Assembly (NCBI RefSeq): GCF_000182925.2
Contig: NC_026503.1
Location: 4,030,001 to 4,094,000 of the forward strand
Source: Neurospora crassa OR74A
Taxonomy: Eukaryota > Ascomycota > Sordariomycetes > Sordariales > Sordariaceae
Direction of reading: 5' to 3'
DNA: 64,000 bases
The first letter of the stretch is position 1; each line of letters starts with the position of its first letter. The position numbers were made by a program, and so were the translations under genes. The notes below the pieces were generated by a model. That model was not told the DNA's origin. It searched no databases and saw nothing but the letters and a program-made list of their open reading frames with translations. Of the stretch, positions 37,175 to 47,700 are shown in pieces.

Positions 37175-38388
37175 CTGTGTCGCTTTGGTGTTCAGCGGAA
37201 GTCCGGCGTCGGTTTTTGTGTCGGTCAGGCCGAAGAAGTAGTTTAGTGGTCCACGTACGGTTTAGTTGTCGTTTTGTTTTGGTGGGTTTCTGCTATTTTT
37301 GGGCCTGTTTTGGCCAGATGTTGTTGGTCAATCCCAGTTGGCAAAAGATGTTGAACAGGAAGAGAAAGTCTAGACGCGAAGGGGGAAATGGGGGCACGCG
37401 TCAGAAAGAGCAATTGAGCAGGATGACACTGGCAACTACCTAGTAAGAAGGCGGTCAGCAAACAGTCAGTCGACCGACAACGTGACTTCCATCACCAACT
37501 GTTCTGATGAGACGAGAAGTGACAGGTTCAATGGATTCTTCCCGTCCTTCCTTCCTGTCACGAGCTCAAAGGTGCAGTCCGACCCTGTGTCGTGCAGGCA
37601 CCAAGGACGCTATCTTATCGCTAGGTAGGCAGCGCTACTTCTAAGGAATGTCTGAGGTGCACAGTCAGAACAGCTCGAAGGGAAGCTGTCAACGACGGAC
37701 TGGAAGCTGAGTGTCAGAATGAACCGAAGTACACGGCGATTGCCTGCCGGACAGTACATTGTGTAGAAGTACATATCCTCTCTTGGCAGTGTTGACTCCC
37801 CTGCCAAGACGGAGGCTTCTATCGGAGAGGTGGTCAGTGCGCCCTATCATAGGAAATCCTGATGTTCGCCGCTCTCCGCAAACATGGTGCGGGGTGAAAG
37901 TCCAGCGTCGGTTTCTTGTGCTTACCCTACGCTACTATGAGACTACGGTTGAACGTTGAACCTTGTCATCACTTTCTCCATCTTCTTGGAGATAATTGAT
38001 AGCAGTGTTACTACGGTTTGTCATGGTATTTGTGTATTGCCCTATCTCAGTGGATATGAGATTGTTGCCTCAATCCTGCCGCGCCACATCTTCTTTCTTG
38101 ACCTTTGTAATATCGGATTGTAAATCTTCAGAATAGCTGCTTCATATCAATTCTCGTTAGTTTAGTCTACCCTGGCTCAAAGAGCTGGGAGGCCATTTCA
38201 ACCAGCTGATAGACCGGAACCCGGACTTGCAAGCTGACAATTAAACTGATGAGGTCATCACATACCATCTTAGTTTGCCTATTTCCAGTCACATCATGAT
38301 TGGTTTTTCTCGGTCTCTCTAGTCCAAACGTTCTTTGAGAGTCTAAAATACGAAAGAAAATCAACAAAAAAGAAAGAAGCCATCAATC
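37175..38388. promoter_or_regulatory. Divergent promoter region, Wdr8-like / molybdenum cofactor gene
   Basis: 1.2 kb between genes pointing away from each other. No gene supported. GATA cores that could bind the nitrogen regulator (NIT2/AreA type) occur at about 37,991-38,001 (GATAA and GATAG close together) and near 38,208; six-base motifs of this kind are common by chance, so this is weak. TACCTAG lies at about 37,437 and CTAGGTAGG at 37,621-37,629. Confidence 0.35.
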
Positions 38389-39855
38389 ATGTCTGCTGTG
38401 GCCCGCCATGCGGCCCGAGGACTCCGAGTCCGCATCGGAACATGGCACCTTTCCAGGACGTCGATCCCCTCATCCCGACATGTTGCCACAGCTGCAGCCG
38501 CAACACCAACAACAACAACCACATCGTCACCAGCATCGATAGTCCGGAACGCTTCCTCATACCTGTCATCTGCCCAAGCGTCAGTGACTCCAGACGAACA
38601 TAGTTCATCTAGCGTACCTGTTGACGTCAGCGCTGGGGCTTCTCGACATATTCCGACAACGGAGTCGGAAGAGCCACTTCGTCATCCAGCAGCCCCCACG
38701 CCAACGTCCTCACGAAGGGACATGCTCAAGGATGCAAAACCCTTCTCCGACTTTTTGACTGACAACTACAACCGTCAGCATGACTATCTTCGAATCTCAG
38801 TAACGGAGCGATGTAATCTTCGTTGCCTGTACTGCATGCCTGAGGAGGGTGTCCCACTGTCGCCTCAAAAGGAGCTTCTGACTACCCCCGAGATCGTCTT
38901 GCTCTCGTCCTTATTCGTCTCGCAAGGCGTGACAAAAATCAGACTCACTGGCGGCGAGCCAACGGTGCGGCGTGATATCGTGCCCCTGATGCAGCAGATA
39001 GGCGCCCTACGACCTCACGGTTTAAAGGAGCTATGTCTTACCACGAACGGGCTCTCGCTGCACCGTAAGCTGGACGCCATGGTCGAGGCTGGATTGACAG
39101 GCATCAATCTCTCCCTGGACACCATGGATCCCTGGCAGTTCCAGCTGATGACGCGCCGGAACGGCTTTAGTGCCGTGCAAAAATCCATCGACCGCATCTT
39201 CGAGCTCAACCGCCTAGGGGCCGGCATCAAGTTCAAGATTAACTGCGTCGTCATGCGCGGTCTTAACGACCGCGAGGTACTCCCTTTTGTTGAAATGACG
39301 CGGGATAAGAACGTGGAGGTTCGTTTCATCGAGTACATGCCGTTTGACGGCAACAAATGGAACAAGGGCAAGATGTTCAGCTACCAGGAGATGCTGGAGC
39401 TTATTCGCTCCAAGTACCCGGACCTACAGAGGATCCAGGGTCACAAGAACGACACCAGCAAAACCTTCCAAGTGCCCGGGTTTGCCGGCAAGGTTGGCTT
39501 CATCACGAGCATGACGCACAATTTCTGTGGGACGTGCAACAGATTGCGAATCACCAGTGATGGGAATATCAAGGTGTGCCTCTTTGGCAACGCCGAGGTT
39601 TCTCTTCGCGATATTTTGCGCAAGATCAACCAGGGAGAACCCATTGATGAGGAAGCGTTCGAGGTTTTGAGGCAGGCTGCGTTGGAAAAGGCAGGCCAGG
39701 CCTCCACCGACGGGACTTCTCCATTACTCGCTCCCAACTCAGAGGAGCTCCTGAATGTTATCGGCATGGCCGTTAAGAATAAGAAGGAGAAGCATGCCGG
39801 CATTGGCGAGCTCGAAAACATGAAAAACCGGCCAATGATCTTGATTGGTGGGTGA
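38389..39855 (+). CDS. cnxABC: Molybdenum cofactor biosynthesis protein, MoaA domain (GTP 3',8-cyclase)
   Basis: Radical-SAM enzyme for the first step of Moco synthesis: GTP to (8S)-3',8-cyclo-7,8-dihydroGTP, with two [4Fe-4S] clusters. It is needed for nitrate reductase and other Mo enzymes. The 488-residue frame has no internal intron. The N-terminal cluster motif CNLRCLYC has cysteines at 142, 146 and 149, and the C-terminal cluster has Cys 380, 383 and 397 (CGTCNRLR...VC). The SAM-binding motif TGGEPTVRRD lies at about 187-196. Residues 1-110 look like a mitochondrial presequence plus linker: Arg/Ala/Ser/Thr-rich with few acids at the start (VARHAARGLRVRIGTWHLSR). The protein ends in Gly-Gly immediately before TGA, as free MoaA proteins do; the di-glycine tail is needed for activity in human MOCS1A. 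Orthologues: A. nidulans cnxABC, N. crassa nit-7, human MOCS1. See the facultative intron and the MoaC exon for the fused form. Confidence 0.95.
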   Translation: MSAVARHAARGLRVRIGTWHLSRTSIPSSRHVATAAAATPTTTTTSSPASIVRNASSYLSSAQASVTPDEHSSSSVPVDVSAGASRHIPTTESEEPLRHPAAPTPTSSRRDMLKDAKPFSDFLTDNYNRQHDYLRISVTERCNLRCLYCMPEEGVPLSPQKELLTTPEIVLLSSLFVSQGVTKIRLTGGEPTVRRDIVPLMQQIGALRPHGLKELCLTTNGLSLHRKLDAMVEAGLTGINLSLDTMDPWQFQLMTRRNGFSAVQKSIDRIFELNRLGAGIKFKINCVVMRGLNDREVLPFVEMTRDKNVEVRFIEYMPFDGNKWNKGKMFSYQEMLELIRSKYPDLQRIQGHKNDTSKTFQVPGFAGKVGFITSMTHNFCGTCNRLRITSDGNIKVCLFGNAEVSLRDILRKINQGEPIDEEAFEVLRQAALEKAGQASTDGTSPLLAPNSEELLNVIGMAVKNKKEKHAGIGELENMKNRPMILIGG

Positions 39856-40205
39856 TGTTCGTCCTCCTCCTTTGCTTGCTTTCATGTTTTCTTTTGCACT
39901 TTGGCCGGAGTTGTGAGGGGGTTCTTGATATGGAGGTTTTGAGGCATGTACATCAATATGGGTGGTTACATCGTGAGATTTTTACGTACAGAACCACGGT
40001 CAATGGTCATACTGGGGCGTTCTTTTAGCAGTACATTTGGTTTTGCAAGATGGTAGACATACTAAGGATGTTTCGTCTACCCAGATACCAATACCAATGC
40101 TATATTTCAGCACCGTTCGCAGTCATACCAGTCACTGAACCACAACAAACATCAAATCCATTGGAATCATAACGGGGTTTCTTCTCTTCTCTCACCTCTC
40201 ACCAG
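39852..40205 (+). promoter_or_regulatory. Facultative intron linking MoaA to MoaC; donor overlaps the MoaA stop codon
   Basis: The MoaA frame ends GGT GGG TGA. A donor GTGATG begins at the last G of the second glycine codon, so splicing destroys the TGA. A 354-nt interval ends in a long pyrimidine tract and CACCAG at 40200-40205. Joining restores a Gly codon (GG plus C) and continues in frame into the MoaC exon. Acceptors 12 and 15 nt further right (40217, 40220) keep the same frame. Retention of the intron gives a free MoaA with Gly-Gly end; removal gives a fusion of about 769 residues. A competing donor one base pattern earlier (GTGGGT at 39848) would leave a phase that meets a stop. Splicing itself is inferred; frame and signals are seen. 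Confidence 0.7.
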
Positions 40206-41052
40206 CAATACCCTCAGCAGAAACGTGAACAGCTTTGCGCAACGCAAAATACAAGGCACCAGCACGTTCATCCCCCCTCCAACCCCAGCCCCTTCTCAAG
40301 GACATGGGCACCTTCGCCTCTTCTCCACCACTCGCTCCTTCCTCTCCTCCTCCTCCTCCTCTTCCTCAGACAGCAACTCCAACCACAACAATGAGAAGGG
40401 ACAACCCGAACAATCCACACTCGACAATGGGAAGGAACAGCCGCAACTCAAGCCCAGACTCACCCACCTCACCCCCACCGGCGAAGCTCACATGGTCTCC
40501 ATAACCACCAAGACGCCTTCCTCGCGCACCGCCGTTGCCAGGTGCACCGTGCACTTCTCCAACCCGACCGCCTACCCGCTCGTCGTCACCAACTCCCTGA
40601 AGAAGGGCGACGTCTTGGGCGTGGCGCGCATAGCGGGGATCATGGCGGCCAAGCGGACGCCAGATATCATCCCGTTGTGTCATCCGATTCAGTTGACGCA
40701 TGCTGAGGTCGAGTTGGTGCCCGTTGCGCCCGTTGCTCCGGCTGCCGATTCCGTTGCGGGGTCAGAAGATTTGGAGAGGGCCTCAGAAAGTGCAAAGGGA
40801 CAGGGATATGGATACATAGACATCAGAGCCACCGTATCCTGCTACGGCAAGACGGGCGTGGAGATGGAGGCCATGACGGCCGCGTCGGCAGCGGCGTTAA
40901 CGGTGTATGATATGTGCAAGGCGGTGGATAAGGGGATGAGGGTTGAGGGGTTAAGGGTGGTGATGAAAGAAGGTGGAAAGAGTGGGAAATGGGTGGAGGG
41001 GGATAGCGTGAGTGAGTGGGCTAGGTCCCCAAGGAGACAGGATGGGGAGTAA
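40206..41052 (+). CDS. cnxABC: Molybdenum cofactor biosynthesis, MoaC domain (cyclic pyranopterin monophosphate synthase)
   Basis: Converts cyclo-dihydroGTP to cPMP, the second half of Moco step one. The MoaC domain spans about residues 80-265 of this piece, counted from the GTG at 40225. Its signatures are intact: KKGDVLGVARIAGIMAAKRT, LCHP at 151-154, TGVEMEAMTA at 210-219 and DMCKAVDKGMR. A variable insert of about 30 residues (Val/Ala/Pro then Glu/Ser-rich) separates the two halves. The frame has no ATG before residue 90, inside the domain, so it is very unlikely to be translated from its own start; it is best read as the second part of a MoaA-MoaC fusion. The leading segment is Ser/Pro-rich and contains RLFSTTRSFL, which resembles a mitochondrial cleavage site. 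Alternatives: a separate transcript starting in the 354-nt spacer with a non-ATG start. Confidence 0.9.
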
Positions 41053-42152
41053 GATGCAGTTTGTGAAAGGAAGAAGAACGGAGTTGTTGGCGATGGGTGC
41101 CAGGGAAGGAGTTGACTACTGACGGGGACAAGGGAGACGGAGTGTCTGCAGCAAGTGGGTTGTTGAAGACCTGTGGTACATGTTGCCTGAAGAGTATTCT
41201 GCTTTTGATAATACAGAGCTTCCGACCCATTTTGAAGGTGAAAGCGATGAAGGCCACCGTATTGGTGGATGATCTTTCATTCTTTGCACTGGGGTCTATG
41301 AGCTGTATCTGAACAAGGAAGAAGAGAGGTCAAACATCAATCTCACACCATGATATCCTTTTCGTCTCCAAACAAGAATTGAGTCCAAAGCAGACAAATC
41401 ACTACGAACACACATTAATCCACTCGTGTTGTTGACAGGCACGTGTCCAAGACACCAATGCCATCTCCTTTTGCAAGCACGCGTACGAAGTAAACAAACA
41501 TGTATGTCTAGTAACCTCGGCATTACTTTAAATTTCTTGGCCATCAACCACCCCCGGTGCGTGCGGCTCCCATCCATTTCTTATCACGCCTACCTAATTA
41601 GGGAAACCCAAGACATTCGCCAAGGACCTCGGGATCGGTCTCGACTTGATATATGTAACCGCCCCCGTCGCCTACCCTAAGCAGCTGCTACTGCGATCCT
41701 GCATACGGTCTAGACTTTCTATGGCAACGTACATATCGCTATGTAGTTTCAGCCTAGGGTACGTCGTAGAAGCCATCAGTATCAGTTTGATGCAGTCGAT
41801 CGAGAACCTCCAAGAATTAGTATAGCTCGACGGGAATAGCCTCAGGTCGCCGCACTAGCCTCGAGCCCCTACGGGCACTACGGCGTATCCCTGAGACCAT
41901 GCTTGACGGGAACGCTGAACCCCAACTTCCCGTCCTCAGCAGCCGGCAGCCAGGGCCTACTTTAAGCGGAGGCTTAGCGTTGTTGAAAGCTATTTGGATG
42001 TGCAAAGCTAGCAGCTGCTTGTCCCATCCATTCAGGTCGTAGCGTCGCGCCGTGGTTCCTCAGAGTCAAGTCATGAAGTTGAAAACCCAAAAAGCAATTT
42101 CGCAGTATCGGGCCGTGAAAGCTGAAGATTACGTTCTCCTGGTGGTTCATCG

Positions 42153-42196
42153 TCGTCGTGGTTGCGTCCTTTGCCGCCCGTCGCCGACCACGACGA
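42153..42196. repeat. 10-bp perfect inverted repeat
   Basis: TCGTCGTGGT at 42153-42162 is exactly complementary in inverse to ACCACGACGA at 42187-42196, with a 24-nt loop. It could form a hairpin. No gene ends close enough for a clear role. Confidence 0.6.
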
Positions 42197-42686
42197 GTCC
42201 GGACTGGGCTCGGGTCCCTGACTGGTTAGTCACGGTAGTTGTCATGACGTAACAATATCACAGGCTTTCGGTCTAATTCCGTTGCCGCTGCCCGGGATGT
42301 AAGTAAATTTTGGGGGCACCTCGTAGGAGCCATGGGAGCACGCGCAGAGCCCCAACATGGCGAGGGATCTCCGAGACCATTGGGTTTTAGGTTGTAGGGC
42401 TTATGAGATGCGAAATGAGCAAGGGATGGCTTGAGGGGTTGAGATCTCGGGAGGGCCCTCGACAAAAGGAAGGATACAGTTGAATGTTGCGCAGGGCGGG
42501 TCGACCGAGGCTACGCAGATGTTAATTAACGGGAAATGTGGAATATGTATTCAGTTTCGAGTCAAAGCCTTGAGTGAAGTCCGGGTTCTCCAAATTCGAG
42601 AAACGAGACATCTCGTGGTGTGCACAACCTGTCAAGTTGACCATCTCAGTTTGTCAGTCCCCTGTCCCGGTTCCCGCTCCTGTGGA

Positions 42687-42709
42687 GGGGGGGGGGGGGG
42701 GGGGGGGGG
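42687..42709. repeat. Poly(G) tract, 23 G
   Basis: Uninterrupted run of 23 G, preceded by GGA and followed by AGGG. It is a potential G-quadruplex and a likely sequencing or assembly weak point, about 740 bp left of the AT-rich boundary. Confidence 0.9.
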
Positions 42710-44503
42710 AGGGTTGTGCTGTTCCAAGTAACAACACTTCACACTTCTGTCTGGACTGTGCGACTTTTAGTTTGAAATGGGCGGGACGTCGTTCGCTGGT
42801 CTCCCGCTCCGAACTCAACGTCGACCGGCCGCAACCGAACTTCATGGGTAACTCCCACACCTCACCCTCTTCTCCGAACTTCTGTTTCCTTCCGTCGCCG
42901 GTCAAACGGGTGCCCTTCCCGTTCGCATCTGGGCAGTGTGACAGTCAAGGCCTCAAGTCCAATCAGGGCACCTCGCGTCTTCGGGGCGACTCGCACGAAT
43001 CTCGCCTCACCACCTTTCGAAACCCCTTCTGGGGCTCCCACCCCCAAGTCCGATATTCGCTGTCTGCCATGGCTCTCCAGCGCCGCTCCAGCCGCCGGCA
43101 GCGCGCTCACGGCGCCAGTTGGACAATTCGACTAGGTAACAAAGTGGCATGGACCCGCTGTGAACTCTGGGGCGATGGAGACAGGTCCTTGAGGGATTGG
43201 AGGGACCCTGTAACTGCACTAACGCAAGGCAAAAACAGACTGTAACCATGACCATGCCCGAAAAAGGTTTGAAGAACACACAAGAGAAAAGAGTTCCACT
43301 CTCCCCCTGACCCTGCTTGTGGCTCTTGGAGTGGAGACCTATTGGATGGGGACGGTGAATGGGGGCATTAGAAAATATAGGTCCGATCACGTGCCAAGTC
43401 GCTTTTAGTACCTTCTTTGCACAGACAGATCGATAAGCCCGCAAACTGCCGTAAATAGCCGCTATTTTAGTAAATTACACTTACGCATTAGCTAAGTTCT
43501 TCCAATATATTTTATACAACGCGATAACATATAATTTTTATATATTACAATAAAAGAACCAACTATAATACAATACTATATTAAAGAATATTGTACAAAT
43601 AAGAAGAATAAATACGTATATACTAGTAAGTAGGTAAGTAATTAATTATCTAGCTAACGGTAAAGGGAATAAACCCCCTTATATTATTACTAGTAAACTT
43701 AATATCTTTTATAACATAAAATAATAAAATTGAACCAAATTAATTCTAATAAGGTAGCCCAAACTATTATAATCTATAAGAAACTATAGCATTTATCGAA
43801 TACAGGAATTCTATTTACAAATATAAATTTATATATATCCGAAAAGAGAGTATCGCCTATCGGTATAATAAGTATTAGTATATATAATATATATAAGAGG
43901 AAATTAGATAGAAACCTACTAGACGGTAGAAATTCGTTAATATTAATATTTATATTTATAAATTTAATTACATTTACGCTTTCTATTCTTCCTAAATTAA
44001 GAGGAATAATTAACTACTTATACTACGGTTCGCTTTAATCTCGTAGGGCGAATAATAGAAGGGGTAGTATCCTATACTAATTAGTATAAATTTAATATAT
44101 ATACTTAAATAAATTAAAAATAGGAAATTTAATTTACCTTTTAGAAGAAAGGGGGTTCCGGTTCTTTTCCGCTAAAGTCTCGGTTTAACGACTCTACTAT
44201 ATCCTTAGCAATATCCGACAATTTATTACTATAGTCCTATTAAAAAATTAAATATAAGTTCTATATATATATAGTAGGATATACCGCACTTAATTTACTA
44301 ATTATTTATCGATATTTATAAAATTTAAAATTATAGACTAGTCCGGAGGAGGAATTATAATAACCAATACCCTAATACAATTTATTAGACCGTTAAATAA
44401 AGTAAGCGAATTTAAAGGCGAGACTGTAGGAGGTCTATTAGGCTTTAGATTCTAATTTATTATATTATTCTAATTAATAGTAGCGTCCGGTATAGCAGGT
44501 ATA

Positions 44504-44790
44504 AGGTTATTATCCTATATTAAATTAATATATATTTAGGATATATCGAAGAGAAGATATTTAATTTACCCCTTTATTCAGAAGAGAGGTAGGAGTACGC
44601 AATAGCAAAGGGGGTGCAACGGGTAGTAAATTATTTAGTATAGTAGGGGCGAGGTTATTATTTTATATTAAATTAGTATATATTTAGGATATATTAAAGA
44701 AAAGATATTTAATTTACTTTTTTATTCGGAAGAGAGGTAGGAATATACAATAGCGAAGGGGGTATAACGGGTAGTAAATCATTTAATACG
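44504..44790. repeat. Diverged tandem duplication, period about 148 bp
   Basis: The unit beginning AGGTTATTAT at 44504 is repeated from 44652, ending with GGGTAGTAAAT(T/C)ATTTA in both. Differences are almost all C/T or G/A (for example CCTAT versus TTTAT, TCGAAGAG versus TTAAAGAA), as expected when two copies were mutated independently by RIP. Confidence 0.85.
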
Positions 44791-47700
44791 TGCTCTTACT
44801 ACGGCGGGATACTTCCGAGGGGGTTTACTTCGACTTATTTAATCTAAACGATAGTACTATTTTCGGCTTTCTTAAAATATACCTTCTATTCCTTCCTATC
44901 CTCATCTATCTCTTTCTTAAATATTTTAAATAATCTATCCCCTACGCAAATAATTGGTACGAAATTGCAAAGGGCGGCTATTATTTCTCTTTCAATTAAA
45001 CAGAGGTTAGGTTGAATATATAATTAATATATATCGGTATATAGTCTATCTATATTTTCTAACAAATATATTTACTAACTAGGAAGGTTACTTATATTTA
45101 ATTATTATAGAGTAGGGGTAAGGCCGACGAATATTTATAAATTCTAATTAAATTTTAGGTATATAAGTAAGGGGACTCCTTCTATAATATATTCTAATTT
45201 ACTATTACCGCAAGGGTATCGTCTGTTAGACTATATATTATTAGTATATATAGCGTATATAAATAGAACTTATATAATAATATACTAAATAGTAGAAATA
45301 ATCGCTATATTTATCTACAAATATATTATTAATAACCCTAAACAATTACGTTAAACAATTTATTAAATTAAGACCTATTTAGATATACTTACAATATTCG
45401 TCTATAAGCTTCAGTAATAGCGTTAAATAATTTTACTTTATCTTTCGGAATATTTAGAAAGCGGGAGAACCGCCACCGTCGAGATAGGATATATTAGATA
45501 AACGTACTAAATATAGAATAAAATAAATTTCGTATATATATATTAAATATAAAGTTAGTCGATTACCTTCTTATAACCTTTATTTCTATACGCAATAGGT
45601 TGCTTATAATAGAATTAATATTAATATTAGAGGAATACTTTAAATTGAGATATTTAATACATAATTATAGAGTTGTGAAGATATAGCCGTATTGCAAACT
45701 ATTTATAATATCCACTTTATAATTAATAATTTGAATTAATATACCTAAGTAGGGTTATAGAGAGAAAAGAATTACAATTTATATTCTAATATTATACTTT
45801 AATAAAGTAATTATACAATTAGACGGCATCCGGCTATAGAAATACCTATATTCCGGGTTGGAGTTACTTACGTCGAAGGTTATTTTAGCTAGGATTTTAA
45901 CTTTATTTAGCCTACTTGCCTATACCAATTCTAAATCTATAGCAATTACTTTAATATATTTAGGTTAATATATACGTAGTATATCCAATCGTTCTTAATA
46001 ACCGTTAGAATCGCACTTACTGTAATATTGTAATTTTATATTATTAAGCTACGAAGTGTAAAATAGTAGAGGTAGGTATTAATAATATAAAATAGGGGTA
46101 ATAATATAAGGTAAGGGAAAGATATATTTAAAGGTTATATTAGACTTCGTTTAGGCTACTTTTATATTAAATATAGTATAAAAATAAAATAGTAGTATTT
46201 TATATATAGCTATTAACGAATATAAGATACGGTAGTAAAAGGACTAATATATAAGTCTTATATATCGAATTAATTGGAGTTTAGTACTTTAGTAGAATAG
46301 AGGGGAAGGGGAAGGAGAGAAATAAATTTACTTTTGTACGAGAAGGAGTATAATATTTTAAGCCGTTTACTATCCGATTTCGTTTGAATTTTCAAATTAC
46401 CTATTTATCGTCCTATCCAATCGGTTCGATTTTACTTTATTAATATTAAACTATATATATTATTTTAATTAATAATAATCCGTCCGTTTGGAGCCTCGGG
46501 GTATTATTGTTTATATATACGCTTCGTTATAATGTTGAATTCGATTTATACTTTAATATTCTCTTATTTTAGGAATACAATATTTATATATAAATATATA
46601 TATTTAAGGTATATTTTAATCTAATTACTATTCTTTATAATTAATATTATTTAATAACGATACTAAATAACCGTACGCTATAAATTACCCTTAGTTAAAC
46701 CCGAATTAACGTAGCTTCGAAGTATTCCTCGGATTAGGTACGATAGTCCTTACTAAGGAGAACCCAAGCGAATAGGGATATTTTTATAGTATATATATTT
46801 AATATAAAGCTTAGTATTACGTTCTAATATATACTTGTACCTATATAGGCCCGATCCCCTATAATAATATTAGATAGGTACCTCCTAGTAAGTTTTATAT
46901 TAAATTATTTAAGTTTTTTAATTTATAATTAATATTTAAATTTTAAGGGTAGTAAGTAGAGAGGGAGGCTAGTATCCCTACTTGAAACCGTTAATATCCG
47001 ATATATATTATATATAAGATATATATTAATTTAGTTTGAGATATTAACTAAATTAATTAATAACCCTAATTTCGATAATTACTATATTAGACAATATATA
47101 CCCCCCTAACCCGGCCGTTCAAGTCTCTATAGTAAACAACTTCGTATAAATATACTTATAAAGTAAATAGATATATACGGTTATTAACTTTATAATTTAA
47201 TTATTTTATTAGCAAGGATATAACCTATATATATAGTTATACGGCTTCCAGCTAGTGGGACGTATATTTGATACCTATATTGCTAGTTATATATAGGATA
47301 TATATTAATGGGTATTGTATAGCTTTATAAATATTTTCGTAATAGTTATACTAGGGTAGGTAAGCCTACCTATTTTTAATTTACTAAGTAATTAGTTTAT
47401 ATTTATTTAAATATAATAGTTCTTAACCGTCTCCGTATATAGATTGAACTATACGCCTTTGAGTATGGCGCTAGGGAAGTATAAGTTTATATATCTAATT
47501 TAGGAGTAAAGCTTAAATATTAAAAGCGCTATAGTATATTAAAGCGTTGGGTATTATTTTGTAGCTGGAGGTACGCCCGGTTCTTAACCGAATTTAAGTA
47601 AGTACTAGAATAATTATATATACAACTTATATATAATAAGGAAATTGCTAATACTCTATAGTCGTATTAATAGTAATTCTAAGCTTTAGTTTTATATAGA

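Larger units (their letters stand above)
41053..43449. other. Gene-free GC-balanced DNA before the AT-rich block
   Basis: 2.4 kb with the 3' UTR of the Moco gene on the left. No gene supported; a 223-codon frame at 42,574-43,245 crosses a poly(G) run and shows no domain. It contains the poly(G) tract and an inverted repeat listed separately. The last normal-composition sequence is at about 43,445. Confidence 0.55.

Noticed and set aside
37991-38215. GATA nitrogen-response sites before the Moco gene
   Set aside because: Only short cores without a clear dense cluster; kept as a remark in the promoter entry, not as a separate site call.
42574-43245. 223-codon plus-strand frame
   Set aside because: Runs through the 23-G tract as poly-Gly and shows no domain; most likely chance in GC-rich DNA.
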